This document shows positions 43,907-55,510 of a stretch of 64,000 nt of DNA, piece after piece. Source of the DNA: Cliona cf. orientalis. Taxonomy: Eukaryota > Porifera > Demospongiae > Clionaida > Clionaidae. Position numbers and translations under genes: made by a program. The stretch's first letter is position 1. Each line of letters starts with the position of its first letter. Under the pieces are notes generated by a model. The model saw nothing but the letters and a program-made list of their open reading frames with translations, made no database searches and had not been told where the DNA came from. The DNA is taken from assembly GCA_963930775.1 (NCBI GenBank), contig OZ005700.1, positions 2,435,476 through 2,499,475 on the forward strand. Direction: 5' to 3'.

Positions 43907-46283
43907 TGAGTACAAATATTATATGACATTCAGTGTATCTTGGTGTGTGTGTGTGATATGCTTATAGATGTGTGTATTAAAGTGTCTTACTTGGTCCATA
44001 GTAGCGGGACGGTGCATAGGAGGAGTAGCCTAATGAAAAACATGACAGTGAACATTGCACCACACAGTGGCAATGGATGGTAAATGAATCTTGTTACATA
44101 GATCCCAGGAATGCAATCGAGAGCTAAATATAGCCATGACATCATGATCGTGCACCAACACACTCATGCTCATGCCAGCCAAAAATTAATAACATGATAC
44201 TATAAAACAGGTTAGGGCATGAACAGATGGATGACCCACTAGCATTAATTTATCACAGAGATTCGTGCACAGGTAGTATTAACAGAGGGCCTAGCTAATG
44301 GCTGAACCAGGTTGCACAAATAGTTGAGGTCTACTGACGGGCATGGTATTGTGGTAGCCTCGTCCCCAGGCCACTCCCACGTTTTCAATGCATGTAACAT
44401 GGGAGTGGCCTGGAGACGAGGTTAGTATATATTGCAGGTCAACATTGCTATTGAGTAGCTTTCATTATTACTTTTTGTACAATGTATTGCAGTAGTCCCT
44501 CAACCTACCCACAAATCCCTGCAGTGCAGGATTATAAAGAATAATAATCAAGGGGAGGTACTATATACATTATAAGGGTATACTATTGTACTAGACCACC
44601 TGACTATACATACCCCTCCTAGAACGTTCTAGAATTATCCAATGATTATTCATGCTATTATGTTGTTTGGGCTGGCAATAAAGAATATTCTGGAAAATCA
44701 ATGAACATACACCATTGGAGACAAACTGACAAGACAAGTACACAGTCAAAATTACACAAAATGAATGAATGAATGAAAAATTTTATCCTATAATTATAGC
44801 ACTTCAAGTGCACTGAATGCCATTACCGGTATAATTATCATCTAACTGGATCAACACTAGTTTCTATTCCTCTAGTTCTTTCCCCGAAAAGTCCAATTCT
44901 TGCCGCCATATTCATGAGTGATTTAAAAATGGGATATCCTGTGCTGTCATTTCCCTCTAGGAGGGTAGTGAGATCATTTCTATCCACACTGGACTCAACA
45001 ACTCCCAGTGGCTGAGTACTCTCACTCCCTGTCTTGGCCTCCTGCTTCACAGGCTCAGCCGTTGAGCTCCCACTGTCACAATCCGGTTCCCAATTCTCTC
45101 CAGTCTCGTTCCCATCACCACCTTCGTTGTCGTCCGCGTCGTCGTAGGTAGCAGAGAGGTTTCTCTCGAATGGTATCCCATCGACTTCCTCCCCCCTAAG
45201 AGACCTTCGGACGTTCTGTTGGAATTCTTCCTCGTCCTCGCTGCCCGTGAACATGCAGTTGAGGGGGTCTTCAATGTTGGGGTTCTGGAGCAGAAACAGG
45301 AGGCCTTGAACAACGTCTTCTAGGGTCATGTTGCTAGTCCACAGCTCGTCGAGAAGGTTCAGACAGACCTCACCACTCTCGTCGGAAAAGTCGATGTTTG
45401 GGTGGTAGATTTGTGTCATACAGTGGACCACGGGAGGGCAGGCAGGGTACTCGGTGGATACGTCGAGTTCAAAGTCAAACTTGCCCCCACGGTAGAGTCC
45501 AGTCTTTGGGGCCAGGGTCACACAGATGACATCAAGGGAGAGGTCATCGTCTCCAGTGCGCTCCTTGAGCTTGGCCTGACCGTCAGAGAAGCTCTCGATG
45601 GTCCTAGCCAGGTCTCTGTAGTGCTTGAGGAGCAGTGCTGTGTCGGTAGCCATCTTTTTTCTCTTTTTTTTTTTGTTGTGTCAGATAGGAGTACAAGCTG
45701 CCAACATTGGACAGATAGAGGACTAGCCTCTGTGTTCGGTTAGAATTTCTACAGCTGTATTCTAGTTAGATCTTTTCTCGTTGATCACATATCAAAAGCG
45801 TTGACTGAAGTGAACAAAGCTGGTATTTATACGCCTAACCGAATACACGAAGCATTGCACCACCTACCAGCTCTTTACATCATCCTATTTTTAGAACTCA
45901 GAACGTGAACGACAAGTCGACACGTAACTGCTAATGCGGCGCGCGCTGCGATGTTATCATGGGGAATTCCCTATTCATCACTCTCAAGAAACAGAACGTT
46001 GAGTATATACATATTATATTATTCCATAGATTATATCCCTCTACCTATGATTATTCTAAGCGTCAACCACCACATGCAATATAACTGACTACTCAATCTT
46101 CTCACCTGTTCCTCCCGATCGCGGGGGTACGGAGGGCGGAGCAGTCGATGAAGAGGTTGTAGTAGTGGTAGTGGTCGATCTCAATCCAGATGGCTGCTGC
46201 TGCGCCGATGATACTCTCGGCGTGGAGGCTGAGGCTCCGCTCGCCCTTGTCTCCCAGGGCTTTAGCGGCGTAGATGTAGCCAT
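39907..46283 (-). CDS. PEX13: Peroxisomal membrane docking protein PEX13
   Basis: Thirteen exons: 46106..46283, 43991..44029, 43567..43736, 43226..43282, 42949..42998, 42645..42683, 42468..42573, 41745..41833, 41312..41388, 40758..40800, 40537..40633, 40210..40271, 39907..40105. Every junction keeps phase; 401 residues (human 403). It starts with the family signature LKPWETR, then a Gly/Tyr-rich stretch (about 60-120), AAFQSVESVVGAFASVSMM, two hydrophobic segments (exon 7 WGIISAVALL, exon 9 VMYFAVVFGVPWLIWKLL) and a C-terminal SH3 domain (VARALYDFTAEQSNELSFSAGDEL ... GWLLAG ... GLIPANYIEVV, about 285-347; quoted in pieces). The tail has Gln and Ala runs. PEX13 docks PEX5/PEX14 for matrix-protein import. 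Intron 1 (2.1 kb) hosts a nested E2 gene. Confidence 0.95.
41484..41605. repeat. Tandem duplication in PEX13 intron 8
   Basis: Two adjacent copies of a roughly 65-bp unit containing AGGCAACTTAAGA, GCACTACAT and TTATGCA, with about 10% divergence, between exons 8 and 9 of PEX13. Confidence 0.75.
42738..42911. mobile_element. MITE, TACCGTAGTGTCCCGGG family, copy 3
   Basis: 174 bp in PEX13 intron 5. TACTGTCCCGGACAAGTGCC at the left and CAGGACACTATGATA at the right are decayed forms of the copy 1 ends, and GGCCAAAATCAC matches internally. Confidence 0.7.
43862..43906. repeat. (GT)n microsatellite
   Basis: About 21 GT units in PEX13 intron 2. Shorter GT/CA runs occur at 40655-40672, 38680-38698, 58676-58688 and 59012-59037. 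Confidence 0.95.
44355..44424. mobile_element. Short hairpin MITE, TAGCCTCGTCCCCAGG family
   Basis: 70 bp. TAGCCTCGTCCCCAGGCCAC pairs with GTGGCCTGGAGACGAGGTTA around a 20-bp loop. It is the most intact short member of a family also seen at 50754-50856 and 56792-57297, with single ends at 6069, 9050, 26449 and 27945. Confidence 0.85.
44838..45653 (-). CDS. Intronless NEDD8-conjugating E2-like (UBE2M-related) gene nested in PEX13 intron 1
   Basis: A single 271-codon frame on the same strand as the host gene. The UBC fold is complete: GGKFDFELDVSTEYPACPP, HPN at 84-86, catalytic Cys97 in GEVCLNLL, then LEDVVQGLLFLLQNPNIEDPL and QQNVRRSLRG...FERNL, an arrangement specific to UBE2M. It lacks the N-terminal docking peptide of UBE2M and replaces it with ATDTALLLKHYRD. 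A ~100-residue acidic tail (YDDADDNEGGDGNE, then EPDCDSGSS) follows. Lack of introns in an intron-rich region suggests origin by retroposition, yet the frame is undamaged, so it is probably expressed. An A-rich run (minus strand) directly precedes the ATG. Whether it carries NEDD8 or ubiquitin is not decided by the sequence. Confidence 0.85.
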   Translation of the reverse strand: MATDTALLLKHYRDLARTIESFSDGQAKLKERTGDDDLSLDVICVTLAPKTGLYRGGKFDFELDVSTEYPACPPVVHCMTQIYHPNIDFSDESGEVCLNLLDELWTSNMTLEDVVQGLLFLLQNPNIEDPLNCMFTGSEDEEEFQQNVRRSLRGEEVDGIPFERNLSATYDDADDNEGGDGNETGENWEPDCDSGSSTAEPVKQEAKTGSESTQPLGVVESSVDRNDLTTLLEGNDSTGYPIFKSLMNMAARIGLFGERTRGIETSVDPVR

Positions 46284-46405
46284 AGCTCGCTTGGTGCTCG
46301 CACTTCGCCTTGATTGGGCGGGGTCAGCGATTGTCCATGTTCGAGTTCACAAACTGGATATTTTGGTACCGAATTTCGAATTACGGTCACGACTGGTGTG
46401 TCAAA
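46284..46405. promoter_or_regulatory. Shared promoter of PEX13 and TMEM30A
   Basis: 122 bp between divergent start codons. An inverted CCAAT box (ATTGG, 46313-46317) overlaps a GC box GGGCGGGG (46316-46323), a classic bidirectional, TATA-less arrangement. Confidence 0.65.
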
Positions 46406-49064
46406 ATGGCGACTCAAACAGAGGTGGTGACCGTACCGGGAAGCGAGGACCAGGCGGGCCCAGACACAGCGCAAGAACAGAGTGATGGTACTGAGAGGAG
46501 GGAGAACTGGTTGAGACGAAGATTCAAGAAAGACAAAGATAAGAAGAAGACCAGAAAGCCGCCAGGTGAGAGGATATATAGGGTAGTGCTGTCGTTGTAG
46601 CCCTGGAAGTGAATAAACGGCTAGAATCTTTGGTGGAGGGTTAGGTTATTAAATAGCATCGCTTCTGGGGACCTAGTTTTAGCACATAATTTGATTTGTA
46701 TTAATATTATTAATAAAGGGTTCGTGGAGAGTGCAAGTAAAAAAAATGTTATGTGTCAAAGTGATATATTGGTGTATTAGTAATAGATAAACTATGGTTG
46801 CCCAGGATATACCGTTCATATACCACCCTGAGCTCGAGGGCGTAGCCCGAGAGCGAAGGTGGTATATGAATGGTGTATCCTGGGCAAACATAGTTTATCT
46901 GTTTAATATCTTGACTGTGATTGGTCAGTGTAATCAGCAGACTGTTTACTTTTTTATGTTTGAAACTTGAAGAATTGGAGTATAGTAGGTAGCTAGATTC
47001 TATCATAATGACAATCTGAACAATAGTTAGTCTATCAAGCTGGAACCCTCCTCAGCTAGTGATTGTATTATTTGTGGGAGCTACTGGCTATAGCTATAGT
47101 GAAAAGCTAGTAGCTACAACACAAACTTAGCATGCCAGTGCAACTGTGTTATTGGACTATTGTCAGGGGTAGGGAGTTATAATGCCTGAGGGCTGGGGTA
47201 TATGAGAGTTATACCATGGCTGTTACCTAGGATACAAGGCTTAGTCATGATATTAAATGTCTTTATAGGTAATAAATGGCTTCAGCAGCAGATTCCAGCC
47301 TGTCGTCCTGTGTTCACTGCCACTCATGTCAGCATTGGCTTCATCATCATTGGTATCATATTTCTTGCTATGGGAATTGCTTTCACTGTTGTCACTGCTG
47401 GGGTAAGTTCATGCGCTCTAGTTTAGTATACCTTGTGTAAATGTGGAGCACACTCATACTCATTTCCCACACCTAATCTTTCTTCATAAATATCCATCTT
47501 ACTCTTGTTCACACTCTCACTCATACTCTCTCCCCCTCCCTCTCTCTCTGTCTCTCGCTCTCTCCATCTCCTCCCTCTCTTTCTCTCACAGTTGCGGGAG
47601 TTTGAGTTTTCCTACACGAACTGTGAGTCATCTGACCGTCCTGATGGGTTCAGTCGTTGTGAGGACTACCTCTCTAGTATCTCCAACATCAGCAATGACG
47701 ATCGCAGTATGACACCTGACTGCCACTGCACTATCAACATCAACCTCACCCAGTCACTCCGACCTCCGTGGAATATTTACTACGGCATGAGGAACTACTA
47801 TCAGAATCACAGGCGATACCTCAGCTCCTTGGACGTCAACCAACTCCGCTCCAGTGGGGGACTGAACAGAAACCCCAGTAGCGAGTGCCGACCATTAATA
47901 ACTGGTCCGGATGAGGATGGGGTGTCCAGGCCAATCGTACCTTGTGGTCTGATAGCCAACAGCTGGTTCAATGGTATGTTGTGTTGATATTGTATAGCGG
48001 GAAACCTTCACAAATTTTGCGGTTTGGGAGCCACCCGTGAAAATTTCCTCTACTAACGGGCGTGCCCCACCCACCTATAATATGATTTATTTAGCATTCT
48101 GTGGAAAGTTTTCTCTCTTGAATGTTTCCCGCTATACAAGCGTGCATTGCTACACACATGTACGTACAATGTCACATAACATTAAGCACTTAGCATTGCT
48201 ATTTTGTGTGTGTCTCATGTAGTAATGGGATGCTTTATTGGAATGTTGCCAAGAGTATGTTGAGCTTCCCTGTATTATATACTTTGTCTTTTTTAGATTC
48301 GTTTGATTACTTCTATGGAGTGGGTGATAGCAGTGGTGTCGATATCAGTGGAATCGATCGCACCAATATTGCTTGGGACACAGACAGGAATATCCGCTTC
48401 AGAAATCCCAATGGCAATGTCAACATAACTGAGGAGGATCTGAGAGGCACTATAAGGCCTCCTAATTGGCCCCTGCCCCTCAATAATATAACTGGAGGGC
48501 TAACCAATGAGTCATTTATCGTGTGGTTCCGAGTGTCAGCCTTTCCCTTGTTCCGGAAACTGTACGGCAGATTAGTGATCAATGATGGACAACCAGGACA
48601 GACAGAGCTTCCTCGTGGAAATTATTCCCTTAACATTACATATAGTATCCTTTACCATGTGCCAATACCTTTCTCATTCCACACTTTCTCTTTCCCTCCT
48701 CCTCTCCCTCCACATCTTTCTCGATCCTCTTAATGCCAGTAATACTATCACACATTTCTTCTTTTCCTTAACCAATAATCCTTCAGATTATCCTGTTTCA
48801 GCATTTAATGGTCAAAAGTCAATCGTTCTTGCTGAGGTGTCAACTCTGGGAGGGCGTAACTTGTTTCTGGGGATTGCTTATATTGTTGTAGGCGGTTTTC
48901 TCATCATTGCCGCAGTCGTGCTGCTCGTTGTGCACTTTGTCTTCTCTAAATGGTATGGTCCTATAATCATTCTCTGCCTCTGGTAGATTTTTATGCGATT
49001 TTATTCTACTTTGTGTTGATGCAGGAGGACTAGCAATAAGAACTTTCTGGATCGTAAATACTGA
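46406..49064 (+). CDS. TMEM30A: P4-ATPase flippase beta subunit (CDC50/TMEM30A)
   Basis: Six exons: 46406..46565, 47269..47402, 47592..47973, 48297..48644, 48787..48952, 49025..49064; 409 residues. After a charged cytoplasmic N-terminus comes the QQIPACRPVFTATHV lead into membrane segment 1 (IGFIIIGIIFLAMGIAFTVV), a large Cys-rich, N-glycosylatable ectodomain with LREFEFSYTNC, PDCHCTININLTQ, VPCGLIANSWFND and the typical WDTDRNIRFRNP and PNWP text, then segment 2 (LFLGIAYIVVGGFLIIAAVVLL) and a short tail. CDC50 proteins chaperone P4-ATPases from the ER and support phospholipid flipping. Which paralogue (30A or 30B) is not resolved; TMEM30A is the usual single copy outside vertebrates. Confidence 0.95.
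46785..46900. mobile_element. Hairpin MITE in TMEM30A intron 1
   Basis: 116 bp; AGATAAACTATGxTTGCCCAGG at the left pairs with its complement at the right, over about 50 bp, meeting at GAGCTCGAGGGC/GCCCGAGAGC. The near-perfect arms and TA-rich flanks suggest a recent element. Confidence 0.85.
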
Positions 49065-49417
49065 GATAGATGGAAAGTTTAGAACCGATCACATGTGTTT
49101 TATTCAGTTCTGCATAACATACATGTCAGTAGTTTAAGTAGGATTGTGTGTATTGTGTATCCATTAAATTTTTAAACATTGTACATAATAATCATTGTGC
49201 AAGTAACTGGTATACTGGGCATGGGTGTTGTGGTAAGGGATCGTCTGTGGGTGTGCTTTATTTGGAATGTCGTGAGAGATCGAGATCCATCTGCATGCTT
49301 TTCCACATATGAGGTCTTTTCTAAGCTGTGCAACACTCACCACCAGCACCTGGTAAGCTAGAAACACGTTTAAAATATACCTAGACCTTATTTTTGGTGA
49401 TATTCAGCAGGTCTGGT

Positions 49418-50992
49418 ATGCGGAGCTCCTCTGTTGCTCTGCCACGTGCACTAGCACTGCAGGCAGCGGCTCTGAGCCAGTTCCCCGGCGGCGCTGCTAC
49501 TCCTGTGCCCCGCTCTGTCTTTGGCTCTACCGCTGCTCAAGTAGCGCCACCAGAGTTGGATGATCATGATGAACGGGAGCCAGTGACCAGTCCACGGGTT
49601 GATGCCAACCGACAGCGGAGGAAGCTTGTTGCTCCCAGCTCACATGAGAGCCCATCCTTCTTGCACGACCCCATTGCAATGTGAGACCAAAGTTCTAACA
49701 CCTGTACAGCTTATGTGTATATACATATTGACACAAGACTCTTGGTTGACGGAATATAGTGGATTAACAGTGATGCATTAGCCTATTAAAGTTGAGGTTA
49801 CATAATTTTTAGGACATGTCATGAATTTTTGATGTTACAGCTCTGATACGGCAGTCCATACAAATTAATTTCGTATTGTGAATATTGTTCCACTAATTCT
49901 CTTCCTCTGAGTGAATGCTGCTGTACACTAATAATAGCTGCAGTAATTTATGTCGTCTTTCTTTTTACCATTAAAGGAAATTTGTCAACTGTATGATGTG
50001 GGATGGAAAGAAGAGCCTGTCGCAGACAACTCTCAAAAAGGTAGATTTACCGTCCAGTATTTTTAATCATGGGCTTGAGGATAGGGTTCTATAGGACTTC
50101 ATGTGAACCTGTGTATATATCCTTATCTACTCCTGATGTTGTGTATGCTTGCCAAAAAGTTACCAACTAAAATACGATGTGGTCTCTCCCCCACTCACAG
50201 ACATTGGAGATTGTTAAGGCAGCCCAGCTGAGTAAGCTTCAGTCCAGCGGTGACTCAGGGGTGGTCACTGATCCACTCCAAGTGTTCCATGAAGCCATTG
50301 ACAACTCCAAACCCATCATGGGAATCATGGGAGTCAAAAGAGCTGGCAAGCTATACCATGTGAGTAGTGTACTGAATCTTTTGCAATTATTATAGTATAT
50401 TGTGTGTACTATAACATTAGTAAGGTACAGGGTTGATATTTGCAAATAGCATGCAATTAAAATCCATCCTAAAGCATAACTATACTACAACTAATCCTTC
50501 ATCCATGGCACTCAAAGTGATGTTATTGTACATTTTCTAGATTCCCTACCCACTTCCATTAAGGAGGCAGCAGTTCTTGGCCATAAAGTGGCTGATTCAA
50601 GCGGCCAGAGGGAGGAAGGGACATGGCATGCACAACAATCTGGCAGCAGAGATACTGGAGGCTTACAATAATCAGGTACATAAAGATAGGGCCAAGTCCT
50701 GAATGCATAATATGCTACTTGGAAGCTTTTTAGCAATCCAATCAGCAAGAGTGTAGCCTCCTCGCCAGGCCCTCCCTGCTTTTTGATGTTTCAAGACTCC
50801 CGTTTTACTGTATGGAACATTGTAAAGCTAGTATATAGGGCCTGGGGACAAGGCTATACAGCTGGTTACAGTATGCAAGTGATTATTGTATTTTTCTGTT
50901 ACTTGACATTGTAGGGAATGGTGATAAAGAAGAAACAGGACTTGCACAGACTAGCCGAGGCCAATAGAGCATTCGCACACTTCAGATGGTAA
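49418..50992 (+). CDS. MRPS7: Mitochondrial ribosomal protein S7 (uS7m)
   Basis: Five exons: 49418..49680, 49977..50040, 50201..50359, 50541..50675, 50915..50992; 232 residues (human 242). The N-terminus (RSSSVALPRALALQAAALSQ) looks like a mitochondrial presequence. The uS7 body shows KFVNCMMWDGKKSLSQ, DPLQVFHEAIDNSKPIMG, YPLPPLRRQQFLAIKWLI, ILEAYNNQGMVIKKKQDLH and ends LAEANRAFAHFRW, the classic S7 C-terminus. It helps nucleate the small mitoribosomal subunit head. An in-frame ATG at 49394 is possible but lies next to a splice-acceptor-like CAG. The 353-bp gap after TMEM30A shows no other gene. Confidence 0.93.
50754..50856. mobile_element. Hairpin MITE, TAGCCTCGTCCCCAGG family
   Basis: 103 bp in MRPS7 intron 4 with ends TAGCCTCCTCGCCAGGCCCT and GGGCCTGGGGACAAGGCTA. 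Confidence 0.8.
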
Positions 50993-51305
50993 CACAATAA
51001 GCTATATAGCTATTACAATCAATCAATCTGGTATAATACAAGCATGACATCATTGAAATGAATAGCTGTAGATGTGTAGTATGATGAGCTATCCTTCCTC
51101 GTCATCCTGAGGGATGGCCCAAGCTTGTGAACGTAAAGCTGAGAGTTTATCTGGATATGGTGATCATTGTTAATAACATGCAGTAACTGTGGGCTATTGG
51201 CTAACCTTTGCCTGCCTTGGATGGTAATCGTCTTGCATGAGTTAACTGATCCTCTCTTGCTGCATATTAATTAAGTTATCAATAATGTTATAATATTATA
51301 ATATT

Positions 51306-53165
51306 TTATAGCAAGACCTTACTTCTTCCACTTGGTGGTCTTGTGCCAGTAGTGGCTGATCTTGCTTTGGTATATTCTGCTCCGTCAGCACCTTCAGTAC
51401 CCACACCACTAGTTCTAGCAGCATCTGAGTCTATAGGTTTGTGTACGTAGTAGGGAGGTAGCCTGGGGAATGGCGCTGAGTCCTGGAGGCTGTAGAGTGT
51501 TTTGCTGATGACCTGGTTGCTCTGTCCTCTGTTGAGGATTGAGAGTTGGATGTGTGCCGATGATGGTGAATCTAGTCTCATCTTCTCCAGCAGTGTAGGG
51601 TGGAGGAGGGAGGATGGTGGGGGAAGGAATGGTGTTTCGGGGGCTTGGGCTTTGCTGGATGGCTTCATGGCTTTGCTGGGAGTAACTGTTGTAGTAATAC
51701 TGCAAAAAGTGTTTATTCCATAACTTAAAAGCATAGAAGAGGAGTTCACATTGAATTTAGACTTTTTGCCAGCTTTTCAGTGTCTATGGAGAATAGCACC
51801 TATTTATGTACCTGGCTAGTGGTAGTGCTGGTGATGTCAGTGTTGTGTTGGGTGATGTGGGACTCCATGGGTTGACATGGAAGTAATGAATATCCTTGGG
51901 GTGTTTATCGGGGTCCCTCCATGGCTTTCTTGGTCCTTCAGTCATTGGCTGACGGGGAATCCTCTGCTTTCTAGCTTTCCTTTTGTCCTCTTCTCCATCT
52001 ACTTCATCTTGTATCTCTTCTAGTTCCTTATTAATATCTTCTGGAGGTGGCTGTATAGTATAGCTATTTATAATCCGAATACCATAGGCAGTACAGTGTA
52101 GTGCTGTAATCATACTCTAATAATTACTTCTAGCCTCTATAGCGTAAGGCAAGTACTATACTATAACTAGTTTATCACCACACTTTAGTCCTCGTGTATT
52201 TAGGGCAGCAACAGTGTTCCTAAGTTTTACTCACTGCTAAATTTAATACTTGCCTACTGCTCATGCTATCACTGGTCATACTCATACAAGACTAGTAAGA
52301 GTACCGCATATATACCAAGAATAATTATTGTCACCCGAAAGTATAATGCTCACATACCTCCTGTTTCCAGAGATTTGAAAATTGTGAAAATTAAATTTAG
52401 TGATCATGCTCAATAGTGCAAACTAGCTCACCTGCGGTGGATTCCAGTGCAGCTGACAGACACAAGAAATGTAGTGTCGCTTCCAGATAGTGTAGTCGTA
52501 CATGTAGGCGCTTGGAGGTGAGGGAAGAAACCAACCTAGCCTGAGACACTTTCTCTGCCATAGCTCATTACTCTCAGCAAGGTACTTCCAATACCAGCTC
52601 ACCTGTGTTATGTAATGTGTGCGTGAGCGAGAGAGAGAGAGAGAGAGAGAGATCGAGAAGAGATTATATACCACTAGTCCGTATGCATGGTCTAGCTGAC
52701 CTGGGCTGCTCTGCACAGAGACTGAGGGTCTAGCAAGGAGAATATCCTGAGGCAGAGGAACCTCGGCAACACACATGTGAAATCATGGTCTGGTGGGGGG
52801 AGCACTGGGTGCAAAAGATCATGGATCACCTCCAGGTTACCGTCGTCCTGCTGACGGAGGACGTACTCCAGAAGAGCCCAGCGCTGGGACTCATTCCAAG
52901 CCGCATACCACTTCTTGATCAGCGCCATCCTCTCTTGGAATATCTGAAGAAATTATGTCAATCGAAATTATTCAAGATCTCCGTAGAAATGAATTGCCAT
53001 AAGTTGCTGCTGCGTCACTAGTGACCACTGCATGACTGATGTTTTTACCTTTTGATTGGAGGGAGGAAAGTTCTTTGGTGTCCAGGTGCTCTTTTCTCGG
53101 AGCGTTGAGGGTAGAGAGCGGATCTGTGACATCTTTCCCCTGCAAAGTGTTGTTACCAGCCCCAC
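51306..53165 (-). CDS. FBXO16: F-box only protein 16
   Basis: Five exons: 53049..53165, 52701..52943, 52432..52602, 51812..52050, 51306..51699; 387 residues (human about 292). Exon 1 holds STWTPKN and exon 2 KKWYAAWNESQRWALL, both FBXO16-like. The F-box is FTCVLPRFLCLRIFSLLDPQ followed by SLCRAAQVSWYWKYLAES and LWQRKCLRLGW. Further on, RKPWRDPDKHPKDIHYFHVN matches the conserved WRSSDKHPTDIIRFN of vertebrate FBXO16. The C-terminal 130 residues (exon 5) are Pro/Ser-rich and unconserved, which explains the extra length. The F-box should bind SKP1 in an SCF ubiquitin ligase; substrates are not known from sequence. A second in-frame ATG (53132) is a possible start. Divergent from RPL7. Confidence 0.88.
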
Positions 53166-53419
53166 CCACTAAATGATTAGTGCTGAATGCTACAGATAGA
53201 TACAGTTGCAGCTAGGGATAGACACTCACCAGCTTTCAAGAATGAAAATTTAGTAGTCAAGTACAGGAATCAGTGCTGCAGTGAAGAGGTTCAAATCCAG
53301 AGAAAGGTGCGAAACCAAGTTGAGGGAAATCCCCCTAGCACTGCTCGCGCTCGGGTCGGAGGTCAAATATAATGTGCGCATGCGCACAACTCTTCCTTTC
53401 TCGGCGAGTCAACGTGGTC
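53166..53419. promoter_or_regulatory. Shared promoter region of FBXO16 and RPL7
   Basis: 254 bp between start codons. It contains a perfect 14-bp palindrome GTGCGCATGCGCAC at 53374-53387 (NRF-1-like), then a pyrimidine tract CTCTTCCTTTCTC just before the RPL7 ATG that resembles a ribosomal-protein 5' TOP element. Confidence 0.65.
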
Positions 53420-55510
53420 ATGGCGGATCAAGAGTAAGTGTGTAATCTTAATCTACAACAATCTACCGTTTTCTGGTAGAATAGGAGCTATTAGGTGTTC
53501 ATATTAGAACGTACTGATATACCTTTTACTCTTGATTAGGCCTAAGAAGTTGCCCACCGTCCCAGAGACGCTGTTGAAGCGACGCAAGAAGCGTGACGAC
53601 ATCAGACAAGCCAGGGTTGCTGCACGGAGAGCTACTGCTAAGGTGAGAATGTCTGGAGTTACAGTAGCCAGTAAACAAAGTGGGGGGAACTAATTTTACT
53701 TATTTCTTGGTCATTCACTCGAGTTTTGCGGGGCATTAAATAGAAACAGTTAATCTTCCACACGTTTTTTTTTATTCATGAGTGACCAACCTCCATGGTT
53801 ATAATTCCTCCAGCTTCGCAAAGATAAGCGGAAAGACATTTTCAAGCGTGCAGAGCGCTACGTGAAGGAGTACCGTCAGAAGGAGAGAGACGAGATAAGA
53901 CTGAAGCGAGAAGCCAAAAAGGCAAAGAACTTCTACATCCCAGACGAGCCCAAGCTAGCCTTCGTCATCAGAATAAAGGGGTATGTGTTACCTTAGGGCT
54001 ACGATTATTTACGGGTACGAAGTTTTAATAATAGCGGATTTTGGAAATATTTGCGTTTAGTGGGTCGTTTTTTGGGATTTTTTTCCTATTTATTAGAAAA
54101 TATTGATAAATTTAATATTTGCGGGTACAACTTTTTAGTGAAAAAGGGCAAATTGCTCGTTTAACAAACAAAAGTGTCCTTAGGTACACTATACGCTTAT
54201 ACACACACTCACTCAAGCTTTCCACACACACGCGCACTCAAGCCTAAGGGGATGCACATACACCTGTAGTTTCTGTACATGACTTGATGTATCCTCCCTG
54301 TTGTAGTATCAATGGTGTGAGTCCACGTGTGAGGAAGATCCTCCAGCTCCTCCGACTGAGGCAGATCAACAATGGAGTGTTCATCAAGCTGAATAAGGCG
54401 TCCATCAACATGCTGCGACTGGTGGAACCCTACATCGCCTGGGGGTAGGTTGGAGATGGCTGTGCTCGCCCTAGTACAACCTTGTTGGTTGGCTGTTTCA
54501 GGACACGAGTGTAACATAGGTTTGCCTGAGCAGGCAATGGGATGATTAGTAACCCCTTAGATTTAAGATTAGTAGTGGAAGGGAATATAATCCTACTAAG
54601 TTAATTTTTTTACAGGTACCCCAACTTGAAGACGATTCGTGAGTTGATATACAAGAGGGGTTACGGCAAGGTGGACCGAAGGCGCACTCCACTCACTGAC
54701 AACAGCATCATCGAGGAGGTGCGTACACATAGCTTGGTTTGGTATTGAGGAGTTTAAGGCCTTAGTACTATAACTAACGTCAGGTGAGATAGGTCCTTGG
54801 CCCCCGAGTGGTCAAGAGCATGATGATTACACATGTAGGCTGGTATGATTGGATAACGAGATTAGTGCATGTAGTTAACGGCAGTCTTGTGTGAAATTGA
54901 ATGTCGGTTTCAGTGAAGATTTCTGTTAAGAGTGTGCACATTTCTAGAGCTGGTGTGATAAAGATAATTTTTGTACACATGACATTTTAGTAATGCCACA
55001 GAGTAGGAGTGAGTGTATGGGGTATGCTGCTATTTAGGGCTATATATGTAGGCCCCATTACCCTTGAGGTGTTGTCCTAGTTAGCTAATCCATCTCGGGT
55101 TTGTGTGTATACTGGGGAGGAAAGTTGCACAAGTTTGTTTATTATTTTGCAAAGAAGGAACCTCTGTTTGTGTATATAGCAGATTGCCAAGAATATTGCT
55201 TGTAGTGAGTATTTTTCTGTTCCATATTTCCCAAAAATTTGATATCGGCTGTTTATTGTTTAACCTTTCCCCCTTTTTTTAAAAATCAAACCAGGTTCTG
55301 GGCAAATACGGGATCATCTGTATCGAAGACCTTATCCATGAGATAGTCACTGTTGGGCCACACTTCAAGGAGGCAAGCAACTTCCTCTGGCCGTTCAAGC
55401 TGAGCAATGCTCGCGGAGGCTACCGGCAGAAGACCAGGCACTACATCGAGGGAGGTGACCATGGCAACCGTGAGGCCCTCATCAATCGACTGGTGCAGAG
55501 AATGAACTAA
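53420..55510 (+). CDS. RPL7: Ribosomal protein L7 (uL30), large subunit
   Basis: Six exons: 53420..53433, 53540..53642, 53814..53980, 54307..54444, 54616..54718, 55295..55510; 246 residues (human 248). Exon 1 codes only MADQ plus two bases, common in ribosomal genes. It reads [19 protein letters not shown], a basic [20 protein letters not shown] helix, [40 protein letters not shown] and ends in [15 protein letters not shown]. Introns may host snoRNAs as in other RPL7 genes, but I could not identify C/D boxes with confidence. Confidence 0.98.

Noticed and set aside
46106..46283. Separate small gene for the LKPWETR exon
   Set aside because: LKPWETR is the PEX13 N-terminus and the exon ends in the phase required by PEX13 exon 2, despite the E2 gene in between.
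53434..55294. snoRNA genes in RPL7 introns
   Set aside because: Expected from other animals, but no C/D or H/ACA boxes with terminal stems could be recognised with confidence.
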